A program made the translations under genes and the position numbers. From Augochlora pura (taxonomy: Eukaryota > Arthropoda > Insecta > Hymenoptera > Halictidae): DNA of 64,000 nt. Shown here in pieces: positions 11,880-23,307 of this stretch. The first letter of the stretch is position 1. Every line of letters starts with the position of its first letter. Under the pieces are notes generated by a model. The model was given only the letters and a program-made list of their open reading frames with translations, made no database searches and was not told where the DNA came from. The DNA lies in contig NC_135779.1 in assembly GCF_028453695.1 (NCBI RefSeq), positions 4,092,001 through 4,156,000 on the forward strand. The letters are read 5' to 3'.

Positions 11880-14800
11880 TATCATAAGTAACGGGGTTGT
11901 TCCCAAGGTTGACTCTAAAAACAAAATAACCGAATGAGAGTGAAAGAAAGGCGGGAGGAAAATAATAATAAAGCGGGCGGACCCAGGAGCGAGTTTGAAT
12001 ATTGATTGGCTGGTAGCAGTAGGCTTGATAATGCCCGGCCAGATAAAGGGGAAAGTTATCAGCGGCGGAGTTTCTGGAGAAACAAAAGCGCGGTCGTGAT
12101 TTACGAACGTCTTCCTCGAAAAAATTACAAGAGCGTATGTGCGTGTGTATCCCTGGGTCTCGGCGACGATAAGGTCGTGCTTTCTTCCATCTATTTACAG
12201 TTCTCCAAGAGACAGTCCATTATCAGGCATTGATAAAGAATCAGTCGCTAATCGCGCGGACTCTCGACGCTCTGCGAAAACTCCGAAACCCGCGGCTGCT
12301 CTCGTGAAACTTAGCGGTCCTCGGACAAGCTTACCCCCGTAAAAATTCAAGGATTCCGAGATGATTTTCGAACCGCGGAATCCCGAACGAATCGCGGTCC
12401 AGATAATCGAAGGGCACGAAAAACGGAAAGTGTCGACGCGGTTCGCGGAAATGATAAACTGCATTTCAATCGGGGCGCATTCCGTGTCGCGCAAGACGGT
12501 GGATCTTCGTTTCGAAAGCGATTCCCAGTATCGATCACCGTATCCCGAGATTTCGAAACCCGATTTCATCGATGGAACCTTACGGTACCAATTTCAGTGT
12601 CTCCGGTCCGTGGAGCGCATGCGGTGTCCTAGAAAACATTCCCCTTATCCCTAGCCTTCGACTTTAATCACTTCCAGTATTTTAGCTGTCATTAATGACG
12701 TTTTAGTGCTTCTAGTATCAACAGCGTTACAATTTTTAAGGATGTACAGAAGTTCATAAAGAAAATCTATTCTAAAAGCTTATAGCTTGAATATCCGCTG
12801 AAAATCCATTCAATTTCTATTAATTTATAATACAAATTCATTATATTTTATATCACCCTCATTTGAAATCAATCGACTGAAATTACTATTAAAAAGTTGC
12901 CACAACTCAAATTTATAATAACTATCGAAATTGATTAAATACTAGCACAACCGAGTGCTTGAAGTGGCTAGTTTGCTTTGCCTTTTAGAAACAACAAGAC
13001 TGCTTTTATCGAGGTACTGTACGATTTTTCTTACGTCATCTTATAGTCTAAAGAATGACCTATGGCACCCATTACGAAAAGGAAAATGGCGGCGACACGG
13101 AGATTGTATACCAATTATTTCTTTCACGATAAAGAATATGTCGAGCAGTTATAATATCGGACTTGGCTGTGTCCTGCAGCCATTTCTAGCTCGTTCATCG
13201 CCCGTGAACCGTTTCCGACAAGAAGAGGGAGGATCTCAAAGAATTCAGCAGTGATCGGTAGCTGCGTCGCAAAAGACAGCAAAGTGGCGATCGCGCGAAT
13301 GCCTGGGGAGTCTGGGTCGTATATTTTTCAAGAAGCGCGAGTCTCGCGGCGGGCTTAACGAATCCGCTCGTCATTGTTTGGCCATCAATTGGTAGACAGA
13401 ACAAAGACTACGGGGAACGTACAAACAGCGGTTCTTGTACGCAAACAGCTAGTAGAGCTGCGCGCCGACATTCGTTAAATCTCGCCCGCAGGATAAACAA
13501 CCGTATAAATAAATTTGTCGAGCAGGAACGGACGATAAAACGGTGACGCGGTGCAACGACCAACCGCCACCGATAATTTCGATGCGTGAAGCAACGTGCA
13601 CAGCTGGCTCGATCGGCCTCGATTTTAAACCCCTGACGGAAATTAATCGATCAAACGAACTAACCGATTAAATTATTGATACATTCGATGCGGCTATATT
13701 CGTGATCGGCGATAAAGCCAAATCTAATGAAAAAATTACTGATGCATTCAATAAATATTCATGTGAACAGAAATATTTCGTGCCCGCGAATATTCGAACG
13801 TTGAGAAGTCGTGCCTACGTGTGAATCTTCTTTAGTCTCAACGATTGGTACTTTTGAATTTCGCGATGATGAATCTCTAAAGTCTGACGGTAACGTTGGT
13901 AACTCGTTGGTTCCAACTTAAAAACGATTGTTGCAAGCGTTATTAAATCTATCGCCGAATGAACGAAAACAGTTCGAGTTCCCCGAGTCTTTTCGAGTTC
14001 TCCAAAGAACGCGCGCCAGCGATATATTTTTTTACGACGGTGACGATAAGGGACCTAAGCGTCGCCTCGGGGTTCTTTCGAAAGAGATCATCGACTATCA
14101 GTCGCGATAAGGGATTTAACAACCGTGCGCTGAAACGGCCACGCTAATTACACTGGTTTTTCCTTCTCTGTTCTCTTTGTCTGGCCCTAATTTATTTTGA
14201 TGTATCTAATCGACACGATTTAGCCACTGTACAAATTAACAGACGCTGATCCTATCGCTTTCCAGTGAGAATTCGTTGATCGAGCAAGCCGGAAATGCGT
14301 TTCGGGCTGCTGCGAATCCAGAACTTGCGAGCAACAACTTCGAATTCGAAACGGTTAAATTTAGAACTCTACGAATAAAATAATGCGCTTGCCCAGGCTC
14401 CGAGAGCTAGAGCTTATTTTGCATTCTTCATTTAGTGGATCGGATGGAATACGGTTACGAACGATGATTATACTCGAAAGTCCCTATTCTTCCAATGCAC
14501 GTTGCATTCGAAAGTAAAGCAACGTCTCGCATTGCCGGATCAAAGTAGAACGAACAGCCTCGAGCTGCCGAGAAAAAGCGACAATAATTAATACGGAGTA
14601 AAGTCTAATGAAATACTAGGAATAATGATTTCTCGCGTCTCGAGTTAACTAGATGATAGTATAAATGCACCATCTCTGTACTGCGATTAAAATGCAACGG
14701 AAGAAGGCATAAAAGCCTCTATGCAAATCGCGGCATTATTATTAATCGTAATACACGTTTCAGCTACCGGAAGTCTATTAATAGATGGTTCGATGATTAA

Positions 14801-15743
14801 ACGAATAACTTGTCCGTTTACGAATCGGGCTTGCCAGAACATTAATTTTTCATATTTGAAAGATTAAATTATCACCGGCAGACGAAATGTTAACTTTTCC
14901 TCGCTGATCCCTGACTTTTCCTTCTCGTAGATTCTTTCTTGTCGTGAAATTATATAATTGACGGGTAACGGATAAACTGTCAACGCTTTCGAATCTAATA
15001 GTATGTCTTGTTTTTTCTACAAGTGGACCAGTCTGAAGATTTATGCAAAGTTGTTTAATTTTCTGAAATGATTAGGAACGGGTTACGGTTATTAACGCAA
15101 TTTCCAACTTTCAATAATATTACTCAATCATGGTAGCGTTAAGGGAATGGAAACGAGAACGGGTCAAATAGGCTCGATGGATACGGCAGGATTGACAAAA
15201 TCATAAAAATTTGAATAAAACGCGCTTAATAAACGAATCATAAAGAAAGAGAGTCAGACGTATGTACAAGTGCTGTTGCATTCAGGGCTAATTTAATAAC
15301 AAACCAAAAAAAGAAATATGCACGGGGTTCGATTAAAATGATAGAAACATTTTACCCATAGAACATGTATCAAATAAATTCTGAATCATAGTTTGTATCT
15401 CTTCAAACATTCTATCCCACGGAACGATCATTAAATAAATTCGAGACCATAGCTTGTATTACTCTCATGAAACCATTTTCAATGATTATTTATGAAACGA
15501 ATTCTAAAAATAATTCCTTCCATGAGAAAAACTCTTGAGAGAGTTTATCAAAGGTAAGATTTCTTTCCAGAAAAATTCTGTAAATACAGAAATTTTCTCT
15601 CTTTGGGACTGGAGTGATTCTATTAGCAGGATAAATTCAAAAACCAAAGAATGTTTCCGGTATGGTCGGAGTTTCCATGATTTGATCGAACCCCTGTGCA
15701 GGAAAAAGAGAGGATAGAACCGATGAGAAAGCAGACAACTTAC

Positions 15744-15856
15744 CTGGGAGCATTGATGATTGGTTGTCCCATTGCCCGTGGCTGGCGCTTCTCGTTACTG
15801 GGAAGGCGCAGGTAATCTTGGTCGCCAAAGAGGAACAGATCCTTTGAAATAATCAT
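15744..15856 (-). CDS. First coding exon of an unidentified gene (partial)
   Basis: An ATG in good context (GTGGAC-ATG) opens a frame of 37 codons plus two bases that ends exactly at a consensus donor, CAG|GTAAGT. An in-frame TGA lies about 20 codons upstream, so the ATG is the likely start. The peptide begins MIISKDLFLFGDQDYLRL and ends GQPIINAPR. Its composition is protein-like, unlike the spurious frames around it. I do not recognise the family. The next exon must start in phase 2. I could not find it to the left, so the first intron probably exceeds 15 kb or leaves the window. Long first introns with CpG-rich, microsatellite-laden flanks are typical of developmental regulators, but that is inference. 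Confidence 0.6.
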
Positions 15857-17707
15857 GTCCACCGTGTGGTTGCCGGTTATAGCTGCCCGCCTCTCCCGCT
15901 TATCTTTCGCTCACTGGCTGTACACCACTGGCTGAACAACGCGCTCTGTTGACGAGAGCAGGACGGGAAACGCGTACTGAATAATATTCGCACTGTTGTC
16001 CCGCTGCCTAAATACGTCCAAACCGATCCCGACCGAGCAACAAGATGATGCACCGCGACGTGAGACCTGCCGCCGGCGTCGTCGACGATCGTCAGCAACG
16101 GTGCATTTTCGCCAGCGATCGTTACTGTTTGCACTACTATCGCTACCGCGATTCGACGCCGATGATTCAAAACGATCGCACCCGGTCGCGAGCATTAAGT
16201 CCACGGTTTACTCTAGGATCCGTCTACGCTTCTGGATTGTATCCACTCTTCAATGCGTGCGTCTTCGCTTGTGATTGTGGGCTATGGCCTGTGTGTGCGT
16301 GACAAATGGTAACACGACGCTGTAGACGAGGAGAGAATAATCGAGACTTCGATGATTTCGCAGCAAACGAGGAGAACCGTTCCCTGCTTCGGCGTTGTTT
16401 GCTCGAGTCTCCTCCCGAGAGACCTCTTTGGTACGAATGATTTATCGCGACAGCGTAATCAAGTTCGAGACTACACCGCGATCGCTGGATCTCCGGATTG
16501 GTCGGCTACGAAAGGTAGAGACGTCTTCTCTCGTCCGCTATCTGGAAAAGAAGAAACAGGATTTTAGTCGGCCGAGTTGCTATGGATTCTACGATACGAG
16601 AAGAGAACGCTGCTGATCCTAGAAACACCAGGGCCTCACGCTTAGCTTTATCAGCGTACGTAACTACCTTGTGAAGACGATGGATCAGCTTTTTAAGTAC
16701 CATATTACCTTAGAAGGGTTCGTTGAAAAATAGTGTTACTTATACATTCTCTACGTTACAGTTGACGTGTTAACAGGATTTCGTTGAATATAGTGAAAAA
16801 AGTTTTTGCACAAGGGTTGAAAGCTCCATAAAGATTTCGATTCTGTCGGAAAAGGAAAGATCGTGTTTCAGTTCGCTCATGATAGAGTAAACTTGACTGC
16901 AGTAGCGTGCGTGTTATAAGTTTAGAATTACGAGCTGTTTTGTTCGGTGTTCCTGCCCTCCTATCCGATATTCTCGCGTAGAATGCAGCCTCACGGCTCG
17001 CGACTCGCGACGAATGCCGCGAATCCGCGGGCTGTGGCCACACACTGCCGTTCATTCATGATCGCCTATTACTACCGGCGAAGGTAATCGTGTCTGGTAG
17101 TGTAATTCGTTACCGTTGACGAGGCTAGCAAAAACAGGACGAACGTTTCTCATCCGTGGGACTGTTATTTTCAATGCTGCACCGCCTACCCTCCTCCCCT
17201 TTCCTTCCTTTCCTCTGCCCCTCGAGCTATACGGATCAATGGCACAAGTTAGTCGGAAATCGTTGCCGATGATGGGACCAGTTTCATTGTAAAGTAGATA
17301 CCTGAGAGTCGAGATAGGCGGAACCTGCGTTCTTCCGCTTCTACCAGCTCCAACAGACCGCATGTTTATTAAATTCTAACTTCGCCACCGTGACTCTTAG
17401 ACCGCTATACGTTTATGCGCGTGAAAACTCTGATTACGCCCAAGTGTTCCAATAGAGGGTTCAAGCCAAGATTAAACTGTCCTAAGCATCCTGAGAATAC
17501 AGAAATACACGTATATGTACGTAAATATATAGGTTACCTATTTTCGTCCAACTTCTACGAGGCTACACATCGTCGAACTGGCTTCCGAATTCTTTGCATA
17601 ATCAAAATCGCCGACTATCAGCCATTAGAACGGCTGTTATTTATCGACAAGATTTGTTAACCGTTTAACCGTGGTTCGCGCGCATCGGAAACGAAGACAA
17701 ACATGGC

Positions 17708-17729
17708 GGGTGGGTTCGGTGGGGGCGGG
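17708..17729 (+). other. Canonical G-quadruplex motif
   Basis: Four guanine runs (GGG, GGG, GGGGG, GGG) are separated by loops of 1, 6 and 1 bases, and more G-runs follow to about 17746. This fits the standard G3+N1-7 rule. It directly follows an ATGGCGGG word. It lies about 1.9 kb upstream of the minus-strand first exon, so a promoter role is possible but unproven. Confidence 0.7.
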
Positions 17730-20700
17730 AGGAGCAGGCAGGGGGAGCTTGAGTGCAATGGTCGTGCACGTTGCGTTTGAAGCTGACGAAGTAAATCGAG
17801 CGGATATACGCCGCGCTCATGAGAACTCGTCCCATATTTACATCGCGCCAATTTTCACCCGCCAACTGTTAAGCATTAGTCACGGATGAGTGGCGTGTAT
17901 ACGACACCGGTCATCACCGCGCAAGATCTCGAACGCCGCGCCCCTAATTAGTTGATTCGAACTAGATCGAAGCGCGAGATTTGAATTTCACGGTCACGCG
18001 GGAAGACTATCGCCACCGATTATAATGCGCGCTGATCTACATTATGCCGCAGAGTGCCAAACGCAACTGGGACATTTCTGTATCTTTAAATCTATACGAA
18101 TGGTGCGATCGCGTAAGTGTATACGAAGTTAAATTCGTTCCGCTATGTCTTTTTTTCCAGCTCGTCACAATTAAGTAGAACACCGTGTAAAGACACAAGG
18201 GAAGAACACTTGACCAAGCGACAGGTCTTAGTTTAGTTCATTAGTAATCTCTTAAATGATTAGAATTTCTTAATAAGTGTTTTCATAGTAGACATTTTAA
18301 AAGAAAATTATTCAGGTATTGATCTCATGTAGTCACATTTGTCGAGATAGATAAAATTCTAACCTAATTATGTTTGTTGCTATTGCCTAAGATTAATTTG
18401 AAACGTTAACGGTAGTACAGGTCGTAAAGGGTGATTTGAATTTCGAGAGATTTCTAAGAAAACATTCGTTGGCAATTGTTTCTACCTGTCGCGTTTCAGA
18501 CCTCCGTGGAGCTGTCTCCTTCCATTTCCGTTCGGTGACGATTTCGCCAAGCGTGTCAACCTTCGAACGTGAAATTAGTACCAATGAGTGACGCGACGCT
18601 GGTGCACGTTGTATCAACTCTCATCGCAGCGCTGTGATCGAAATCGAGAACATTGAGGAAGGTAATGGTACAGTCGTGAAAATAGTACCGTTAATTCCGC
18701 GTGTCTCGACGGTTTGATCATGGAAGACGACTAAATAAACTAGCGCGTGTACAAAACTTTATTACTGCTTGTTTTTCTGTCTTGTGCAAGCTCAAACTTT
18801 GTTTACGTCGAGTACGGTCGATTTGAAAAATAGATTACCAACATCGATTTGTATCGATACGTATACTAACTTGTTTTACCTATATCGACGAAACAAAATT
18901 TGCTGAGAAAGAACGTATATGTAATATATCGAGAAAACGCGAGAAAATGTAAAGTTTAAAGAAAAAATACATACGTAATTTCCGAGTAAATTGCATTGTA
19001 TAGAGACTCTTCTGCATTTACAGTAATACTAAAAATATCTTCAACAACGTACATTTTATCAATGACAATATACGATAATTAAGAGCAATTATCTCATCGA
19101 GTGTAGTAGCGTCTCGTATCGCGGGAGCAACGATCTCGTCCATTAAACCGTCAGATCAATGAACACTCGATAACCACAAATGAGATTACGAGTTTGAATT
19201 TCGATGGATCGTCCACTCGTCGATTACGTACCCACCACTTGCATCTGGTATTTATAAATACGCTTCGACGAATCTCTCTACACCTTAGCCGAAGGAGCAT
19301 TCTAAACAAAACAAACTTGCGCGTTTTTAAAGTCTTTTGTGGTTTGAAATTGTCGCCAGATGCCGTCACCTTTGTTTATATCGATTGCAACGATAATCGT
19401 AATAATCGAATGTCGATTAATTCAGTCGCCATATTTAAATCATATTTGTTGAAAGGAAATTTGAAAAATCTTTTTGTTTTTTTTTAACTAATAGTAAATG
19501 ACGATTTTAATGTAGTAAATAATACACAAGATCATACTTTTCACCACCATCGACACTTTAAGTAGACTTCCTGCACATCCAGGTACCATCGTCTGTTTAC
19601 TCCGAACATTATAAATGAGATTTGTTTTCGCTCGGATGAGACCATTCTTGTTCCCTTGAATAAACTAATTGTTATGCTATTGAACGCACAAAAAGAGAGA
19701 GGGGCGAAAGAAAGAGAAAGAGATAGCAAGCGAATGACAATGTAGGGGGAAACTAATTTGGCACGGACAAAGGAAACGTTACATAAACAATGCAAACGAC
19801 CGTTTGACAGTGCGGCCGTGTGACTTAACTTTTTTCTGCTACCTCGTCGACTAATTATCTCGCAATCGACAAAAACACGTACTTATCCTGATTTACTTGA
19901 TTAGAATATGCAAGCCAGCCTGTTGGATCTGTTCCAAAGTGAAGTTATTCGATTCAACGTTATATCGACGTAATCGATATTTCCTGAGCTTTGAAAATCA
20001 AACATACACCTAATCGAAGTAAGTTTCTGTCGAATAAACGCGCCATCATAACATTAACACAAGTAGGATTAACAACGCACATGACATTTTGCATGCTACG
20101 TGTGCATCTTTTACGAAAGAACACCAACTTTTCATAACTCGCAAGTTCAGTTCTATCGACAAGAAAAAGAAATACAGATTAGTCATATAGCAACAGTCTT
20201 TGAGGCCGTGTTTACACAATCCTTATCCAAATTTCTTCCTATCCATCTGTCCCTGTTTTTTAGTTTAATTTATCCGAATTTTCGGGCCACAGAAATAGAA
20301 ACAGAGAGACCACAATGATAAAGTGTAGTTGACTCGTGGCAAAGTCTGCTATTCCTTGATTAGATATGAAATTAGAGACTTTACGAGCAAAGTACCAAAG
20401 TGAATTTTCTTTTGAGACGACGATGCCAACAACCTGTGCCAAATTTTGTTATTCTAAATCGCTAAATGATACAATATTATTAAATATTTCGAATCGAAAA
20501 TTCAAAATCGAATACAAATTATAATTATAACGAAATAACCCCTTAATTAAGTATTATTGTGAAAATACGACGGTTGTAATATCTACGGTAGGTAAGGTCA
20601 GCAAATTGATGGCGAGGTCATGACAAGAACGAACCTGTCTCTTTCGGTCAGTAGTCCTTGCCGTAAATTTTTAACGGTCGTCTATCTGTTGTCGATAAGA

Positions 20701-21918
20701 TCATCAAAAACGTCACATAAATCGCTTCCATAGAGCTGCAATTTTCGATTACGAAAGTATTGTAAAAACGTTTCGTTACATACAACCGTGAAGAAGCTAA
20801 GAACACGTCCCACAAACCCACCTTTAACAGCGACAATGTACTAGTTGTGCATCAATCAAGATGCTTTCTTAGAACAAGTCAGTGACGTACAGACAACCTT
20901 CAAACGAGAAAACTCTGGTTGCTATGAATGGCCTTATGGCCTTGATAACCCCTAAACATTCTTCCCCGATTTCAAACCCAAATTCAAAACGCGTTGATCG
21001 AGAATACGACATCAATCATTAAGCACCGTAAAAATGAAAAATTGGGTTGATTCAACACTGTAACTGCCATCCATCGCGACAATCTTTGGGAACAAGAATC
21101 CCTGAAGGGTTGGGGCAGTATAAAATCTCTGAAAACCCAAATTTTCTTAAAGATCAAATCAAATGCGATAGAACTAAGCTTTCAACCCTTAAGCGTAAAC
21201 CTTCAAATAATAACATCAATATACATTAAATAATTATCCATACGAATTTAAATAGGATCGTGTAGTTTTGCCGCATATTTTGAGAATCGTTGGTGCATTC
21301 TCGAGATAATAGACTTTTTATAAAATTATCTGAATATCGAAGAATTCGATTGTTCAAATCGATTGGTTGCGATCGACACATCAGTAATAAATCGATCTGA
21401 ACTGGACGGAATGAGTCTTTCGCGAGACGACGAATTGCGACAATAAAATTGTATCATCGTTGAAAAAAGGTTCGTATAGACTTCTCTTACCTAAAAAGCG
21501 GCTTTAGATTCCCAGTGTTGTTCGTCGTTATCGTAGCTTCGATCGAGACCCGTTCTCGATCGTAACCGGGAGCACGAAGAAAATTTCAGTAGGTCTTGGG
21601 TTCGACGTTAGCCGGTATCTTTGGCCTCGGCGTTCTCCTCCTCGTAGCTCCTGTCACACATGCACTGTGCACCGGCCACGAACATGCGGCCATTGCGCGG
21701 CGCGCAGTCAATGAACCCGCATTGCTTTTCACCCGGAGTCCCTCTGCGTTTTTTTCGTCTTCCCTGGTTAAAGCCCCGCACGCACTATTGCCGGCCTCTA
21801 TCCGCGGATCTTCGGCCGCACACTCACGACATATATTCCGGTGGCGGTTTTGCACGAGGAACACCCGACCCTCCCGGTGTCACTGGCTCTCTTGCCTCTT
21901 CCTGCGCCGTATCGTCCC

Positions 21919-21966
21919 TCTTTCTCCCCCTCTCTCTCTCTCTCCCTCTCTATCTTTCTCTTTCAC
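21919..21966 (+). repeat. CT microsatellite
   Basis: Pyrimidine run with a TCTCTCTCTCTCTC core. Similar CT-rich patches recur at about 22187-22290. Confidence 0.85.
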
Positions 21967-21998
21967 CCTTTTTCACTCTCTCGCCCTCTGTATACAGC

Positions 21999-22084
21999 TA
22001 TGTATATATATATATATATATGTATATACATATATATGCACGTGCGATATATATATACATATATATATATATATACGTATATGT
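21999..22084. repeat. TA/TG microsatellite forming a large imperfect palindrome
   Basis: TA-rich arms lie on both sides of the perfect 8-bp palindrome GCACGTGC at 22038-22045, which contains a CACGTG E-box. The arrangement can extrude as a cruciform. It could be only microsatellite expansion on both sides of an E-box. Confidence 0.75.
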
Positions 22085-23307
22085 AACTTCTGCACGCGCG
22101 TTTGTGTGTGAGGGATACGCGGGTGCGCACGCGCGTGTTCACGTTTCTCCTCTGCTTTCGCACGTGTATGTACGTCGTCACGACGAGAATCCCTCTCTGT
22201 CTTTTATTTTTCTTTCTCTCTTTCTTTTTACCTTCGTACGGTCGTTCAGTGACCCACTCTCTTTCTCTGTCTGTCCGTCTGTCTCTCTAACACCGATTCA
22301 CCCCAAGGGCTGTGTGACTTTTCACTAGATTTTTCCTCTTCTTCTCTGTTTTCGCGACCAGCAATCAACCAGCCTCGAAACCAACGAGATACTATAGAGG
22401 GTAAGGGGTGAGCACCCTAGACACCGGATAAGGGAGAGCGCAGTGCCGTATCACGCGCACTCGCACGCACACGACTGACTCGTTACTGGAGCCTCGTGTC
22501 CCCCCCGAATGAATCGACCACAGCTTCGCGACGCGACACTCGCGGCGGTCGGATGCAGACTGAATCGGACGCTACGTGCCCCGCTCCTGTATTGCCGGAA
22601 CGTCCCTCCTGTCCACCCTCCCTTCTTTCTCGCTCATTCCTCTTTCTCTTCCCCCTATTTACTTCTATCCACGGTGGCTATCAGCTCGTGCCAGACCCCA
22701 GGCTCATTTTTACGGACGGCGCGCGAACGCTCGCTCGGACTGCCACGGGGGAGAAGCTTTTTCTCTTTGAGCTCTCGGCTAAGATCGCTCATCGGAGAAA
22801 CTTGCTCATTTTTCGCCTCCTCCACCTCTTTGCTGTTCTGATTCCACAAAAAGTTCTCTACAGTCATTCAGAATCATCTACTCCGTATAAATTTTTTAAT
22901 AGGTACAGAAACTTTTCCAAGTAATTTGTGTTGTGAATAATTTCTGAGCTTCCGCGATACTACCTTTGAGTCTGCAGAAAGGATTTAAAAAAAAGAATTG
23001 TCAAATTTTGAACAAACGAGATTTAATGTAAACTGTCTGACGTATCGATTGCAACGTTTCTCTTGTGATCATTGACCTTTGATAAGACCACAATTTACAA
23101 GTTAATGTGACAAAGCGATGTCCCGTCGGTACTTATGTCATACAGTGAGTAATGTTATATAAATATTTGTCATATTTTCTTTAAAGGGGAATTGTCGTAT
23201 AACATATTCGAATATGATATCACTTTTACAATGTTACTGGAATTAGTTTTAAATTAACTTAATTATGTAGACGAGATCAGTCCAAGGATTCGGTTGATTA
23301 AATACAA

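Larger units (their letters stand above)
1..15743. other. Long noncoding stretch, CpG-rich, no supported gene
   Basis: No open reading frame here has protein-like composition together with splice signals. The longest frames (for example 10506-11006 on + and 1331-1873 on -) are low-complexity or arginine/serine-rich translations of CpG-rich or microsatellite DNA. The stretch is rich in TCG/CGA words, unlike the AT-rich DNA right of 23 kb. It lies downstream of the minus-strand first coding exon at 15744-15856, so I infer that much of it is the first intron of that gene, possibly with regulatory elements. The repeats inside are listed separately. I see no tRNA, rRNA or CRISPR array. Confidence 0.6.
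15857..23307. other. Noncoding stretch upstream of the unidentified first exon
   Basis: No supported coding sequence. On the minus strand this is 5' to the exon at 15744-15856, so it may hold its promoter and 5' untranslated exons. A candidate noncoding-exon donor on the minus strand lies at about 21490 (TTTAG|GTAAGAGA), just inside a CT/TA-repeat-rich block at 21.9-22.3 kb. Apart from the G-quadruplex motif and the microsatellites listed separately, I see nothing else. Confidence 0.5.

Noticed and set aside
21480..21510. Possible donor of a noncoding first exon on the minus strand (TTTAG|GTAAGAGA)
   Set aside because: A single donor-like site without a coding frame or a visible transcription start is not enough to call an exon.
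21596..22328. 171- and 222-codon plus-strand frames
   Set aside because: They run through CT and TA microsatellites, giving Ser/Leu and Tyr/Ile repeats. No domain and no conserved start.
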